Shown here: positions 1 through 12,114 of the stretch, in pieces
Position numbering within the stretch: position 1 is the stretch's first letter
Layout of the letters: each line of letters begins with the position of its first letter
Assembly: GCA_014155875.1 (NCBI GenBank)
Contig: JACEFZ010026854.1
Span: forward strand, 563,501-627,500
Direction: 5' to 3'
Source: Cepaea nemoralis
Lineage: Eukaryota; Mollusca; Gastropoda; Stylommatophora; Helicidae
DNA length: 64,000 bases
Made by a program: the position numbers and the translations under genes
The notes under the pieces: model-generated
Databases searched by the model: none
Seen by the model: only the letters and a program-made list of their open reading frames with translations
What the model was told of the DNA's origin: nothing

Positions 1-53
1 CGTAGTGACTATTCCCACTCAAAATTCCAATTGTTTCAGAAACAGCACAAGGC

Positions 54-1498
54 CTATTTCTCTGGCTCCGCCAGTTGCGTTTGTGTCCGAATTCTCGCAT
101 GTCCTTTAATGCCTAATTGCACTTCGTACACGGAGTGAAAGATTATACCTCCTGAGGCTATTTTTGCTGTGAATACCCTGTCAGTATACACTTCCTGTAT
201 CAGTCTTGCGACCATGTCACCGTACTTTTCCATACTGTATGTGTGCTCCACCTGGGTTAACTGCAGAGCCGAGAAGTGCAGCACAATATCTAGCGGCCAC
301 GGAAAATGTTGGAATATTTTGCGGTAATGACCATGTCCTTTTAGGTCAATAGCCTGCTCCCAGTCACTCGAGTCATCGAGGACGAGCGGTAAGTTTGCAG
401 CAGTCTTCCTGGTCTCCATGATTCTGCCCAGCTTTCACGAAGTAAATCCGCATCGGCCCGGCAGTAGGCACTCTCTTCACTCGCCTTCTTGCTACATCCA
501 CATTGGCTACCAGCACAGCGAATACTTACTTTATTGAGGCACCATGTGGATCGGTCTTGGCAAATGGCTACTTTGTATGCGGACACCACATGCTTTAGAG
601 TCTGGTTCTTTTCTTAACAGAGGAGACATGTCATGTTAGTGCATTTACCCCACTTGACCAGGTTGGCAGCTAATGGTAAAACATTGTAAAGTGATCCGGC
701 GACAAAGCTTAGGCACAGCGGTGCCGTGTGCCAGATATAATTCCAAGTCATAAACCCATGAATTGCCCCTTGCCACAGGTACTCTCTTTCCATCATCCCC
801 TTCACCAATCTCCCGAACCATCATATCTCTGCGTTCCCATGTTCTCGCCTTTGATCACAATTTAGGTCTGTCAAGGTTACAAAAACTCTCTATCCATTCA
901 ACTGGGTATATCAAAACTTTCTTCAGTTTTAATGATGCATGAGCAGATTCTACTGTGCTGCCGACATTCCACTTCCTTCCTGTTTTGAGCACGGGTTGTG
1001 AGCTACTGACTATTTCAATGGAGACTCGCGCTGCATCATCCCGAGACTGGTTTTACCCACTTTGTATTCCTCAATGGCGGAACAGAACGGGAGGACGAGC
1101 TTTGCGTTGCAGCAGTACTTTCCTACGCCCGATATTAATGGCGCTCCAAGCCATTTTGTTGTCGCCGCGCTGATCTTTCTCGGCTGGCATTGATCCCTGT
1201 ATCGTAAGACACGGTAAATCAGCAGCGGCTTCAGAAGTTTTGGAACCAGTATGAATTGGAGACAGAGATCTTTAGTGTTCTTATTAGTCTTCTTTTATCT
1301 ATGGCACTGCAGACTGATACCCATTGTCTCAATTATGAACGGCACTGGGTCCGTCAAAGGAGAATCGTACACTGAACCGAGACTTTTCACAGGTTCCTCC
1401 ATCACGGTGCGAATCGCCTGAACCAACAACACGGCTGCCACCATCTTAACTTTCACGATCCACTTACGGATTGCTTGGGAGTGAAGCTCATCCTGCAC
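54..1498 (-). pseudogene. Decayed C-terminus of a LINE with restriction-like endonuclease
   Basis: Minus-strand pieces in several frames read like the end of an R2-type non-LTR retrotransposon polyprotein. At about 1300-1500 a piece with SLGSVYDSPLTD resembles the segment after the reverse transcriptase. At about 575-640 there is C-x2-C-x8-H-x4-Y, a degenerate form of the family's CCHC zinc motif; a TAA lies inside it and the last Cys is Tyr. At 54-419 the stretch DWEQAIDL...WPLDIVL resembles the PD-D/E-x-K endonuclease, with the usual RPD changed to PLD. Frameshifts separate the pieces and the catalytic residues are damaged, so the copy is dead. Calling the endonuclease restriction-like is from family memory; the exact clade is not determined. 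Confidence 0.55.
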
Positions 1499-1995
1499 TA
1501 ACCGGCCAATGTCTATTGTATGAGGAGCATGCTGCTGGTATGGTTCTTCTCTGGTGTCAAATTGTTGTGTCGTCTATGAACTCCTTCAGTGGCGACATTT
1601 GGCACTCCTACACAGAGTTTCAAACTTTGTAAGTAGCCGGATGAGCATCCATGATCAACCGAATAGCCATGAGGAATAATATCGGCGATATCCCATTAGT
1701 ATACCGACTTGAATGTTGACCCATATGTCCTAGCAGTGTTTCAATACCTATATTTTCATATGTTTTTGTGTTAATTTCGTATACACAGGCTCAAAGTACG
1801 TTCTTGTCAAAATGTTACTTGTCCATGAGATACTGCAAAAATGGATATTTGTTCTATATACCATTTGAGAATTAGCCTCTATAGCAAATATTATGTTTCA
1901 TTAAAATAATGCTCATCTCGTAGACTAGTGCTGTAGTCTGATGTGTTATATCAGGCGATAAGATATGTGAACATCTTCAAGCTTCTGCTACCAAA
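1499..1995. other. No recognisable feature
   Basis: AT-rich sequence without coding similarity or repeat structure that I can see. Confidence 0.4.
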
Positions 1996-2196
1996 GTGCT
2001 AGAACATGCTAAATCTGTAATACATCTTTCATCTGTTGCTAAAATTCACAGGCCTGTCAACCCATTAATGCCTCTATCGTCTACTGTTACCGAGGTGCAC
2101 ATACATGTAAACACTTTAATACAACTTTCAGCTACTGTTTCCGAGGTGCACACACGTGTGAACACTTTAATACAACTTTCATATACTGTTATATAG
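1996..2196 (+). repeat. 51-bp minisatellite, about 3.5 units
   Basis: Units begin near 2030, 2081, 2132 and 2183, each containing a form of ctactgtt...gaggtgcaca. Because 51 is divisible by three, the array stays open and gives a 66-residue frame with a 17-residue repeat (TEVHIHVNTLIQLSA type). No promoter, splice site or known domain supports a real protein. Confidence 0.7.
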
Positions 2197-4105
2197 CTAC
2201 TCAGATATGTGAAATCCATCAATAAGCTTTAGAATGGCTTTATTCACTATGGCATTTCACAAAGACTAATTTCCTTTTCAGCTCGACAACAAGTGTTTCC
2301 GTGTCTGTGCTATTGAGACCGACGACTTTATCTTTACTTCCAGCTGTAAATGTATCAGCAATTGTCTGCGACTGTCACGTATAGTAATAATACGGCACTG
2401 AACAAATCTGGCATGCGCTTTTGGTCAGACGGTTGTTATACATGACATATCTTTTTTTTTTATCTCATTATCATTCCGCTGTATACGCTGAACATATCCG
2501 TTGATAACGTATATGCCGGTACAGCAGCTTGTCCAAATATAATAAAATACAGTCTGAATACAATGAATCATCATTCATAAAACAAGAATTTTCATGTTAG
2601 GGCAGTACGTTTATGATTTATTTGAACAACGCTATAAAATTGTTCTATATTATTACACGCTATTATTCTATGACTTTCTATGTCAGTTTGGTAGCCACAC
2701 ATTGCAGTTACATTCGCATCTCATCAGCACAAACATCATTCCCGAAAAAGGATGCAAAAGGCAGAGATATATCACACAGGAAACATTCGAGAAATTATTA
2801 GCAAATGGCAATGGAAATAAATTATTATGCATGTGGGGTGGTGGGTGAAGATATAAGGAAAAGAATCCTCAAATCTTAATAGCCAATTGTGTAAGAAACC
2901 TGAACTGGCACCAAAAAAAAAAAAAACAACAACAAAGAAACAAAGAAACAAACAAACAAACAAACAAACAAACAAACAAATTAATTGTCTATGGGTATAG
3001 ATTAAGAATAAAGTGATGTTTCTTAACAGAGGCCAAAAGAGCACTGGACGTTTACCGAAAATTCAAAAGGATAGCACTCACTCTTTGGTAATCGAGAGTC
3101 GTGTGATTTTCCAGCCGTCAGTAGCTCCTTATTAATGTTGTCTCTGAACTAATCTTATCAATGTGGGGGAAAAAACACAAACACCAACTAACAAATAAAT
3201 AAACATCTATTAGTTTTCAAAAAACAACATTATGATTAAAATAACTTGGAGAAAGGAGGAAAATATATGAGGTTCATAGAACATGACATAATCATACACC
3301 CACAATAAAAATAAATAGTAATATTTAATTTAACACTATACTAAATATGTCTAATTAATTAATTAACTGACCAGATGCTGTCGTGATGAAGGAATGAAAT
3401 CACTATCTTCCTCGCTCCCATGAAATGCTAAGGGTTTTCTAGTTCTCACGGGAAAAAAAAAACTTCACGGTTTGACAGGAACACAGTAAATGTCCATGAG
3501 TAAATGAAACGGTGTAACAGTCCTTGTTCAATTAAACTACATAGTCCATTGTTTGTTCTTAACACACAGAAGGTGTGAGTGTCCATAACCAATAACAAAG
3601 AGGGTGCGTAATTTCCTTTCCGTATGGGAGTATGAATGGTCATCCTTTACAGACAGGGGGCAGGGTGGGGGGTGGGGGGGGGGGGTGAATGTCCATGGAT
3701 AATAACACAGGGGGTGCGATTGTTCATAATCCTACAGGAGTTGACAAAGGGGGGGGGGAGGGGAGGAGGGGGGAACATGAAGTGGTAATAAAGGAGGCCA
3801 AGCGGCATTTATCATGCTGGGGTTGATTTTCTGACACTTTAGAGGCCAGTGATGGTTAAAGTGGAATCACTCTTCCCGTACTGGAAAAGCATCTTCTCCT
3901 CCAGCCCTGAGAAATATAACCCTCCAATTTCCAGTAATCATAAATGTCCCATCTTCATTCAAACAAAGATCGTGTCTGTTCAAGGAAGAAACCACGGTGC
4001 CCTGCAGACAATATGTGCCAATAATAAAACCATAATCGTAGAAACGGGGAATTGGGGGGGGGGGTGGAATAAAGAAAACAATCACCGAACAACAAAAACA
4101 AAGAA
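2197..4105. other. Intergenic sequence with simple repeats
   Basis: No gene recognised. It contains a T-run near 2451, a poly(A)/(CAAA)n stretch at about 2914-2981 and G-rich runs at 3655-3690 and 3748-3775. Short open frames here are explained by these low-complexity stretches. Confidence 0.5.
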
Positions 4106-4107
4106 AT

Positions 4108-4117
4108 AAGAGAGAGG

Positions 4118-4191
<74 letters not shown>
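4108..4191. repeat. (GA)n microsatellite
   Basis: Nearly pure GA dinucleotide run. The Ser-Leu frame on the other strand is an artefact of it. Confidence 0.95.
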
Positions 4192-4195
<4 letters not shown>

Positions 4196-4942
4196 GACGT
4201 GATTCTGACAGAAGGGTGAGTCACTCAAACCTGGCCATACCACCTGTCACGAAAAATAAACTTGCAAGTTTCGATCGATGACAAAAGGAGACTTTCGTTT
4301 GCACAAACAGGCAACCCTTTGATGTGTATAGACGGAGGAACAAAAATACGTCGCGTCAAAATGTCTACACACAGTTGGCGAGTCTTTATGATGTGGGTTG
4401 TTCGAGAAACGAATAATAACGCCAGACGTCTGCCAAGGCGGTAGTTAGCCTTTGAAGTGTAGACGGAATGTCTGGACAGACGGCGGAGAGGATTCTGTGA
4501 TGTGGGGAATTCTCTGGTTCACAGACAGACAGAACTATTGTTGTACGTGACAAAGGATTTCCCCAGATGAAAGCAAACTTGACGGCGGATTGACTCCAGT
4601 TAGTCTAAAACAAGAGGAGAAAACCAGACTCTGGACTGATCAGCGTCTTGACTTTTTGGTGACGTCACTCAAGCCCGACTTAAAACCCAGTGCAGTAAAC
4701 AAGTGGAGTTAGTCGACCAAGATTTCTGAAGTTTGAAGGATCGGTGCAGTTTCCGAGTTGTGTTTTCGAAAGAGACTATAGTTTCCAAGTGTTGATAATT
4801 ATCGGCAGACATAGATCCAATCAGGGATTGCATAGTCTCAATTATCAACCGGAATAGGAATATGGTAAGCTATTAATCATATCTAACTTAGAGTATGATT
4901 AGGAATAGAGTTAAGTATTGTGCGGTGATATAATGTATTATA
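4192..4942. other. Unassigned sequence left of the gypsy insertion
   Basis: No coding similarity. The last about 200 bases probably belong to dispersed repeat family B, because the short motif ggtgatata-tgtattataggtgt at its right end continues across the gypsy insertion at 12115-12145. A tgacgtca-like site lies near 4661, without further support as a promoter. Confidence 0.35.
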
Positions 4943-4947
4943 GGTGT

Positions 4948-7059
4948 TGGCGTGTGACAACACTGGCCCGGATCTCAGTGGTTGTCATGACCTTTGGGTT
5001 CTTACTTCTGTCTACTATTACCTTGTTGACCCCGGGACGGTGCCCGGACGCTGACTTATTTTCCTATCACTATAGACAAACAGATCACCACCTGAGGATA
5101 AGAGAACACTTTTCAGATAAGTAGAACCCGAGTCTTTAATCAAGATTCAGACTCCACAAAAAAAAAAAACCGAAGTTCAAGTTCAAGACAAACAGACACA
5201 ACACTGAGTATTTGTGCGAGGATTCAGGAGGAGCAGATCATCATTCCACCAGTAATTTGTCAGTCATCAGTAGGTGAGTGATGTAGATACCGGTGATCGA
5301 ATATTGTTCACCTGATCTCTCCTTAGGCTGCTTGGAACTCCTCTTCACCTGATTATAGGCAGATAACGTTCTTTGTACAAGACCGCTTCTTCCACCAGAC
5401 TGGAGTTGAGATCAGCTGCCTGAAAACGACTCCTCTCCTCCACGGCACTTCAAGCACGTCAGTAGACACCAGCGTCAATAATAATAACGAGGATAATGAA
5501 GGTTCCTGCAAGTAAGAAGAAGATGCCCGGTGTACATATCCATTTCACCTGTTATTAATACATCACAACCAGATTCAGACTGATACTAGCCATGTGGTCA
5601 GTTTCCACCCTCAGACCAATTCCATAGGTCTGACTTCAGACATCTCGCCACTAGATCTGTGTAGAGCAGCCAGGTACTAGACTTCAATGTCCCTGATTAA
5701 CCTCACACCTGGCAAGGATAGCCTCTCTGGAAACACAATCCACTACCATTCGAGATAGAGAGAGGATATAAGGTTCAAGACTTCAGGTAGAAATATTTCC
5801 CCTATACTGGCCAAGGGTGTTGGTCTACGTTCCAGCTGCGCTGGTAAACCTTTCCTGAAATATTGATTACAGACAGACAAAGAAAGAAGAGTGTCTTCTT
5901 GGGTCTGTAACGCTTTTTCTCCTCCTCTCCTCGGGCATATGGGAAGTTTGGAATTTATATGCACTGAACCCCATTGGTTTGGCTTCTCTTGGCAGCCCAA
6001 CCAAGTGTAAAGTTCATGTGCAGAACATCCTGTTCCCATTATACAACAGTGTATCCATTAAACACGCATAATAATATTATTATTCTCTGAGCAAGAGATG
6101 TAATCTATTAATCAAACTAGAAGTTAGAAAGCAAACATTGTATGTGTGTGCCTCGTGTTTATGTACATGTGTCAGGGCGAGTTTACTCTAATAGGTATGG
6201 AGATATCGGCACCCCTCTTCCACAACCCAAGTTGGATACAGCTCGACCAAGGTTGATATCCCTTCATAGCTTACAATTCCTCTATCCTCCTCAGCGGTGA
6301 AATACGCGTCATGGCTCTGGTGCGCCACCTGATGATGATAACAATCTGTGTCGCTAGTGCCCCCCCCCCCTCCTTTAGGGTAGTTAAATTAAAGCTTTAT
6401 GCAAAAGGAAGACACAGCAGGCTCATCACTAAACTGGCTTGGCCACTATTTGACAGACCTCACAAGACACTCAAATATATCAGTTAGCGGGAGAGAACAA
6501 TTACCTTTTCTGTAGGAATAAATTAGCCACAGAATGTGCTATCCTAGCATCTAGAGAGCCACCACTGTCCGTCTTTATCTGGATCCCCAGACGTTGAAAC
6601 ACTTGACAGTAGACACTTCATTTTGACACTAGACTATGATTCACGGGATCCTCAGGGTAGCTCCCTGCCCTTCAATAGACTGGTCTTGGGTCTTCAGTAT
6701 GATGATAATAATTCCCCAACACAAGACATGACCGTTAATCCATTAGATATCAACGGTGAATGCCGTTGCCAGCGTTCTCCGGAAGTGTCGTCAAATTGAA
6801 TGACGCGATATTCTGGATAGACTAGAATGGATACTACGCAACAAGGGTTAGAGAGTATCTCCTGATATCTTCCTCAGGACAGTGAATTTCACCAAAGCTG
6901 GACTACAAGCGTTGCGTGAACCTAAAGATGGTCGAAACTGGTCCTGGATACCAAATAATAGACCCACACACACTATAATACTGTACACCCATGAAAATGG
7001 GGTACTGCAGAGTGTGGATTCGGTTGCCCCATCCTGAGGTTCAATTCTGTTTTGTCACA
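4948..7059 (-). repeat. 3' LTR of the gypsy element (2.1 kb)
   Basis: Near-identical to 9388-12114 apart from the nested insertion in the latter. The outer five bases read TGGCG here and TGTCG in the other copy, one mismatch, which places the LTR edge next to the GGTGT duplication. Open frames inside (for example near 5743-6039) recur in both LTRs only because the LTRs are copies. Confidence 0.9.
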
Positions 7060-7325
7060 TAGGCCGATTCCCAGACCAAAGTACGGTACCACCGAACTAT
7101 GGTTCCGAATTGCACTCAGATGGGCAACCCCCCTACTCGGTTCCATATGAAGATATCCACTATGAGATCATTCTTCTGTTGTACGCCAATCCCTGTGAAA
7201 ACATGAGATGCGTTATTGGACCTGAAGAATAGACAGTCTCTTACCACTACCTCAAGGATGTGTACTGTCCCTATGGTCTCCCCTCTGCCTTATCGTCTAG
7301 GTGATGCCTAGGCCTACGGTGTTTC
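7060..7325 (-). other. Residual internal region of the gypsy element
   Basis: Lies between the end of the protease-like frame and the 3' LTR, where a full element would carry about 3 kb of reverse transcriptase, RNase H and integrase. I cannot match this stretch to any of them, so the deletion junction is probably inside or at the edge of this segment. Confidence 0.45.
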
Positions 7326-9059
7326 CTATCTATAGTAAGGCCTCCTCGTAGAGGGCTCACTATTCTTGGGCACCTGGGTATGACAAGTGTGCAAGATCGC
7401 ACCTTGTCGTTGAAAGTCTCTCCTCTGAGGGGTTAGAGTGCTGGAAATATTACCGGGCTGCTGATACGAACATCCTTTGGATCTGGGTGGTTTTTCCCTT
7501 GCCACCATGGGCGTGATGGGTTCTCCCAGGACCACAAACTTATTTCCCAAAATTAGGGGGAAAAGTGGATCACTCAAGACAGCTGCCTTTATAGTCCCCC
7601 GGACATATCTACAATTAATGTCTACTAAGGCTATCGGTACAGATATAGCAACTGAACTTTTTGTCGCCATTTGTATCTCCATCATCTCCCCTGTAAGAGA
7701 CTCTGGACTAACCAGGTGTTCTGCTATGACGGCTTCCTCAAACAGCCCTGAGTCATATAAACACTCCACTGGTTGTCCATTAACTTTAATAACCTCGACC
7801 ACAGCTGGTCGGTTATCTTTTGGAGCTTTCTCTTCCTTAGTTTTTCTCCCAGTCCTAGCTATGCAAGCTACGTACTTGGGTTCTGTTGGCTTGCTCCTAC
7901 AATCCACTGTGTTATGCGTAGTTGTTCTGCAATGTTTGCAGTAAACTTTTGACCACCCGGTTTTGGCAGGTCGTTGTTCCGTGGACTTTCCCGAAGACTT
8001 GTCCGGATTATGTGAAAAGGAACCCTCTTTTTGTTTCTTTGCATTTTTATCCTCCGGTGGTTCCGTAGTAACTTTTCCCGGTTTTGGTGGTGTTGGAGCT
8101 GGAGTGACAGGGTCCTTGTGTGCTGTCGCATAGCGTTCTGCCAAAGTAACCACGGTCTCCAATCGTTCTGCTCCATTTTCCGCCAAGAAAGTTTGGAGTG
8201 GCTTAGCCATTTGGGATTTCATTTGGTCGACAACTACCAACTCTTCAAGACTTTCGTAGTCTTTTTTGAATCCAGCCAGAGACATCCATTTTAATAGGTA
8301 CGACTTAAGGCGTACAGCATAAGCTGAATATAATTCACCGGTCTCTTGTCGGGACGAGTGGAACAACGTCCGATATTTATCTGCGGTCATCTAGAAGTGT
8401 TTCAGTAACGCCCTTTCCAACTCTGAAAAATCATTCTCCAGACCTGGAGGTAGTCTGGAATATATTTCGAAGGCGCTACCGCGGAGTCCCTGGGAGATCT
8501 TCAAACACCATTTTCCCCTTTCCAATCCCATTGCAGTAGCGATCGCAGTAAATTTTTGAAGATACTGGTCTATCCTTTCTTTGTCTTCCTCGAAGGGAGG
8601 TAAAGGAAATTTCATTGCTTGATAGGCGATGCTTCCGGCAGTTGGTGTACCAGGGAGTGTCGCTTCCCCCATAGCTCCCTCTGTTTCCCTAGCAACTTGT
8701 GCCTTAACTTCCAATTCCTTCATCCGGAACTCATGGTCTCTAGCCGCTTGTTCGGCCTCGAATTTCTTGGCTTCCCGCTCTGCCTCAAGTTCCCTGGCTT
8801 CGCGCTCTGCCTCAAGTTTCCTGGCTTCGCGCTCTGCCTCAAGCTTCCTGGCTTCGCGCTCTGCCTCAAGTTTCCTGGCTTCGCGCTCTGCCTCAATTTT
8901 CCTGGCTTCGCGCTCTGCCTCAATTTTCCTGGCTTCTCTCTCGTCTTGTCGGAATTCTCTTTCAACCTCCTGGACATATTTCCGTAACTCCACCCCTTCT
9001 AGACCAATTTCTCGACCTTTAGCCTTCACCTCCTCAAGATTCAGTTGTGGTGAGGCCAT
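7326..9059 (-). pseudogene. gag-protease frame of the gypsy element, interrupted by a stop
   Basis: The likely start is the ATG at 9059 (MASPQLN...), the usual gag-type beginning; an upstream ATG at 9218 adds 53 unrelated residues. Domains in order: a coiled coil of repeated REARKLEAE nonapeptides; a capsid-like segment resembling SCAN-type gag; a CCHC zinc knuckle CKHCRTTTHNTVDC; and a retropepsin-like segment with DSG in CLYDSGLFEEA, where D-[ST]-G-A is expected. A single TAG at 8391-8393 splits the frame inside the capsid-like part, with the same reading frame resuming at once. The frame ends after the protease without entering reverse transcriptase. Gag would package the element RNA and the protease would mature it; this copy is probably non-functional unless the stop is read through. 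Confidence 0.8.
8769..8957 (-). repeat. 27-bp tandem repeat inside gag
   Basis: About seven units beginning at 8769, 8796, 8823, 8850, 8877, 8904 and 8931 encode the REAR(K/E)(L/I)EAE nonapeptides. The charged, Leu/Ile-spaced pattern predicts a long helix or coiled coil. Units differ by only one or two bases, suggesting recent slippage expansion. Confidence 0.9.
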
Positions 9060-9364
9060 TTCTCGTGCTGTTATGCCCCGGAAGTCAAATGCAATATCTA
9101 TCCAGGTATATACAACAGTGTACCAATCAATAGACAATGACAAGGTGTTGCGGTGTTTGCAAGTGGTGTGTTCGTCCAAGTCAGTCAACAGGATAGTCAG
9201 TCGCCGTTTCCCTGACAACCAATAGTTCAGACAGAAAAGGTTATACCGACCTGCACCAGACAGGGCAGATTATCACAATAGAAATAATCTAACTAGACTG
9301 TACCCGAACCTATAGCACAGAGCTTATAGAACAATAATCTTCGATAGGACTAGAATCTATCTAG

Positions 9365-9382
9365 TCCCCACACTGGCCACCA
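9365..9382 (-). promoter_or_regulatory. Candidate tRNA primer-binding site
   Basis: On the minus strand, five bases after the 5' LTR, the sequence begins TGGTGGCCAGTGTGGGGA. Its complement ends in CCA, as a tRNA 3' end would. The matching tRNA was not identified. Confidence 0.6.
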
Positions 9383-9387
9383 TTTAG

Positions 9388-12114
9388 TGTCGTGTGACAA
9401 CACTGGCCCGGATCTCAGTGGTTGTCATGACCTTTGGGTTCTTACTTCTGTCTACTATTACCTTGTTGACCCCGGGACGGTGCCCGGACGCTGACTTATT
9501 TTCCTATCACTATAGACAAACAGATCACCACCTGAGGATAAGAGAACACTTTTCAGATAAGTAGAACCCGAGACTTTAATCAAGATTCAGACTCCACAAA
9601 AAAAAAAAAAAAAACGAAGTTCAAGTTCAAGACAAACAGACACAACACTGAGTATTTGTGCGAGGATTCAGGAGGAGCAGATCATCATTCCACCAGGAAT
9701 TTGTCAGTCATCAGTAGGTGAGTGATGTAGATACCGGTGATCGAATATTGTTCACCTGATCTCTCCTTAGGCTGCTTGGAACTCCTCTTCACCTGATTAT
9801 AGGCAGATAAAGTTCTTTGTACAAGACCGCTTCTTCCACCAGACTTGAGTTGAGATCAGGTGCCTGAAAACGACTCCTCTCCTCCACGGCATTTCAAGCA
9901 CGTCAGTAGACACCAGCGTCAATAATAATAACGAGGATAATGAAGGTTCCTGCAAGTAAGAAGAAGATGCCCGGTGTACATATCCATTTCACCTGTTATT
10001 AATACATCACAACCAGATTCAGACTGATACTAGCCATGTGGTCAGTTTCCACCCTCAGACCAATTCCATAGGTCTGACTTCAGACATCTCGCCACTAGAT
10101 CTGTGTAGAGCAGCCAGGTACTAGACTTCAATGTCCCTGATTAACCTCACACCTGGCAAGGATAGCCTCTCTGGAAACACAATCCACTACCATTCGAGAT
10201 AGAGAGAGGATATAAGGTTCAAGACTTCAGGTAGAAATATTTCCCCTATACTGGCCAAGGGTGTTGGTCTACGTTCCAGCTGCGCTGGTAAACCTTTCCT
10301 GAAATATTGGTTACAGACAGACAAAGAAAGAAGAGTGTCTTCTTGGGTCTGTGACGCTTTTTCTCCTCCTCTCCTCGGGCATATGGAAAGTTTGGAATTT
10401 ATATGCACTGAACCCCATTGGTTTGGCTTCTCTTGGCAGCCCAACCAAGTGTAAAGTTCATGTGCAGAACATCCTGTTCCCATTATACAACAGACAGAGT
10501 ATCCATTAGACACGCATAATAATATTATTATTCTCTGAGCAAGAGATGTAATCTATTAATCAAACTAGAAGTTAGAAAGCAAACATTGTATGTGTGTGCC
10601 TCGTGTTTATGTACATGTGTCAGGGCGAGTTTACTCTAATAGGTATGGAGATATCGGCACCCCTCTTCCACAACCCAAGTTGGATACAGCTCGACTAAGG
10701 TTGATATCTGTCAGGGACTTATATGTAAGGAATAGTGTAAGTGCCGGTATGTAAGCGAGAGTCAGTGTAAGTATAGCTGAGGTCAAGGGCAGTAGGAGAC
10801 ATCACGGCTTGGCTAGCGGACGGTCAGGCAAGAAGCCCGTGAACAGAGCCACGTGATGTGGGAAGGTCAACGAGGAGAGAGGATAGTGTGTGTGAGGCAG
10901 CGAATAGAGACGGACGTGTGGAGATCTAGAGAGCGATAGAACGATAGAACGATAGTGTTTGTGACGGATAGATGGAGATGAACGTTGTGTATTGATATTC
11001 GAGGAAAATACGAACTGTGATATGTGCGGGATGATGTGAAGTTGTGATTGTGAATGATCATGCGGGCGACAGTGTAAAGATCGCCGTTGTGAGCTAGCGC
11101 GTGGCTGCTGGTGGTGAACGATTGTTTGAGCGTGAAGTGCGACCATGTTGTCAGCCTGTAATATAGTGTAATAAATGATTGTTCAGGAGATAGCTCCTGC
11201 CAGTTTCAGATTGCATTCATGTGTTATTAGTATATGTGTCGTAGATGTTGTAATTTGCCTGTCCAAGTCCAGTGAGCTAGACGGAGCTTATAGTTAGGAC
11301 TCTGACAATATCCCTTCATAGCTTACAATGCCTCTATCCTCCTCAGCGGTGAAATACGCGTCATGGCTCTGGTGCGCCACCTGATGATGATAACAATCTG
11401 TGTCGCTAGTGCCCCCCCCCCTCCTTTAGGGTAGTTAAATTAAAGCTTTATGCAAAAGGAAGACACAGCAGGCTCATCACTAAACTGGCTTGGCCACTAT
11501 TTGACAGACCTCACAAGACACTCAAATAGATCAGTACAGCGGGAGAGAACAATTGCCTTTTCTGTAGGAATAAATCAGCCACAGAATGTGCTATCCTAGC
11601 ATCTAGAGAGCCATCACTGTCCGTCTTTATCTGGATCTCCAGACGTTGAAACACTTGACAGTAGACACAACTTCATTTTGACACTAGACTATGATTCACG
11701 GGATCCTCAGGGTAGCTCCCTGCCCTTCAATAGACTCGTCTTGGGTCTTCAGTATGATGATAATAATTCCCCAACACAAGACATGACCGTTAGTCCAATA
11801 GATATCAACGGTGAATGCCGTTGCCAGCGTTCTCCGGAAGTGTCGTCAAATTGAATGACGCGATATTCTGGATAGACTAGAATGGATACTACGCAACAAG
11901 GGTTAGAAAGTATCTCCCGATATCTTCCTCAGGACAGTGAATTTCACCAAAGCTGGACTACAAGCGTTGCGTGAACCCAAAGATGGTCGAAACTGGTCCT
12001 GGATACCAAATAATAGACCCACACACACTATAATACTGTACACCCATGAAAATGGGGTACTGCAGAGTGTGGATTCGGTTGCCCCATCCTGAGGTTCAAT
12101 TCTGTTTTGTCACA
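9388..12114 (-). repeat. 5' LTR of the gypsy element, with a nested insertion
   Basis: Copy of 4948-7059 enlarged by 604 bases (nested solo LTR plus its 5-bp duplication). Point differences from the other LTR are few by eye, so the insertion is fairly recent; not computed. Confidence 0.9.
10709..11307. mobile_element. Nested 599-bp solo LTR
   Basis: Absent from the sister LTR, so its borders are exact. It starts TGTCAG, ends CTGACA, and is flanked by the 5-bp duplication ATATC (10704-10708 and 11308-11312). A TG...CA element with a 5-bp duplication and no coding capacity is a solo LTR of an unidentified family. Orientation is not determined. Confidence 0.85.

Larger units (their letters stand above)
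4948..12114 (-). mobile_element. Ty3/gypsy-type LTR retrotransposon, non-autonomous, minus orientation
   Basis: Two long direct repeats (4948-7059 and 9388-12114) flank a 2.3-kb internal region. The LTR ends are inverted (TGTGACAA on one side, TTGTCACA within the other) and finish in TG...CA. A 5-bp target duplication GGTGT is present at 4943-4947 and 12115-12119. On the minus strand the right LTR is the 5' LTR; it is followed by a primer-binding site and a gag-protease frame. Reverse transcriptase, RNase H and integrase are absent, so a copy like this could move only with enzymes supplied from elsewhere. The purine tract before the 3' LTR is not convincing. The element interrupts family-B repeat sequence. 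Confidence 0.9.

Noticed and set aside
4661..4720. Promoter of a host gene (tgacgtca-like site)
   Set aside because: No gene, TATA box or first exon follows; the sequence probably belongs to an old repeat.
5743..6039. 98-codon minus-strand frame in the gypsy LTR, repeated at 10187-10513
   Set aside because: Lies wholly inside the LTRs, has no known domain, and recurs only because LTRs are copies.
8629..9225. 198-codon plus-strand frame opposite gag
   Set aside because: Shadow of the gag coiled-coil repeat; Ala-Ser-Arg repeats have no supporting motif.
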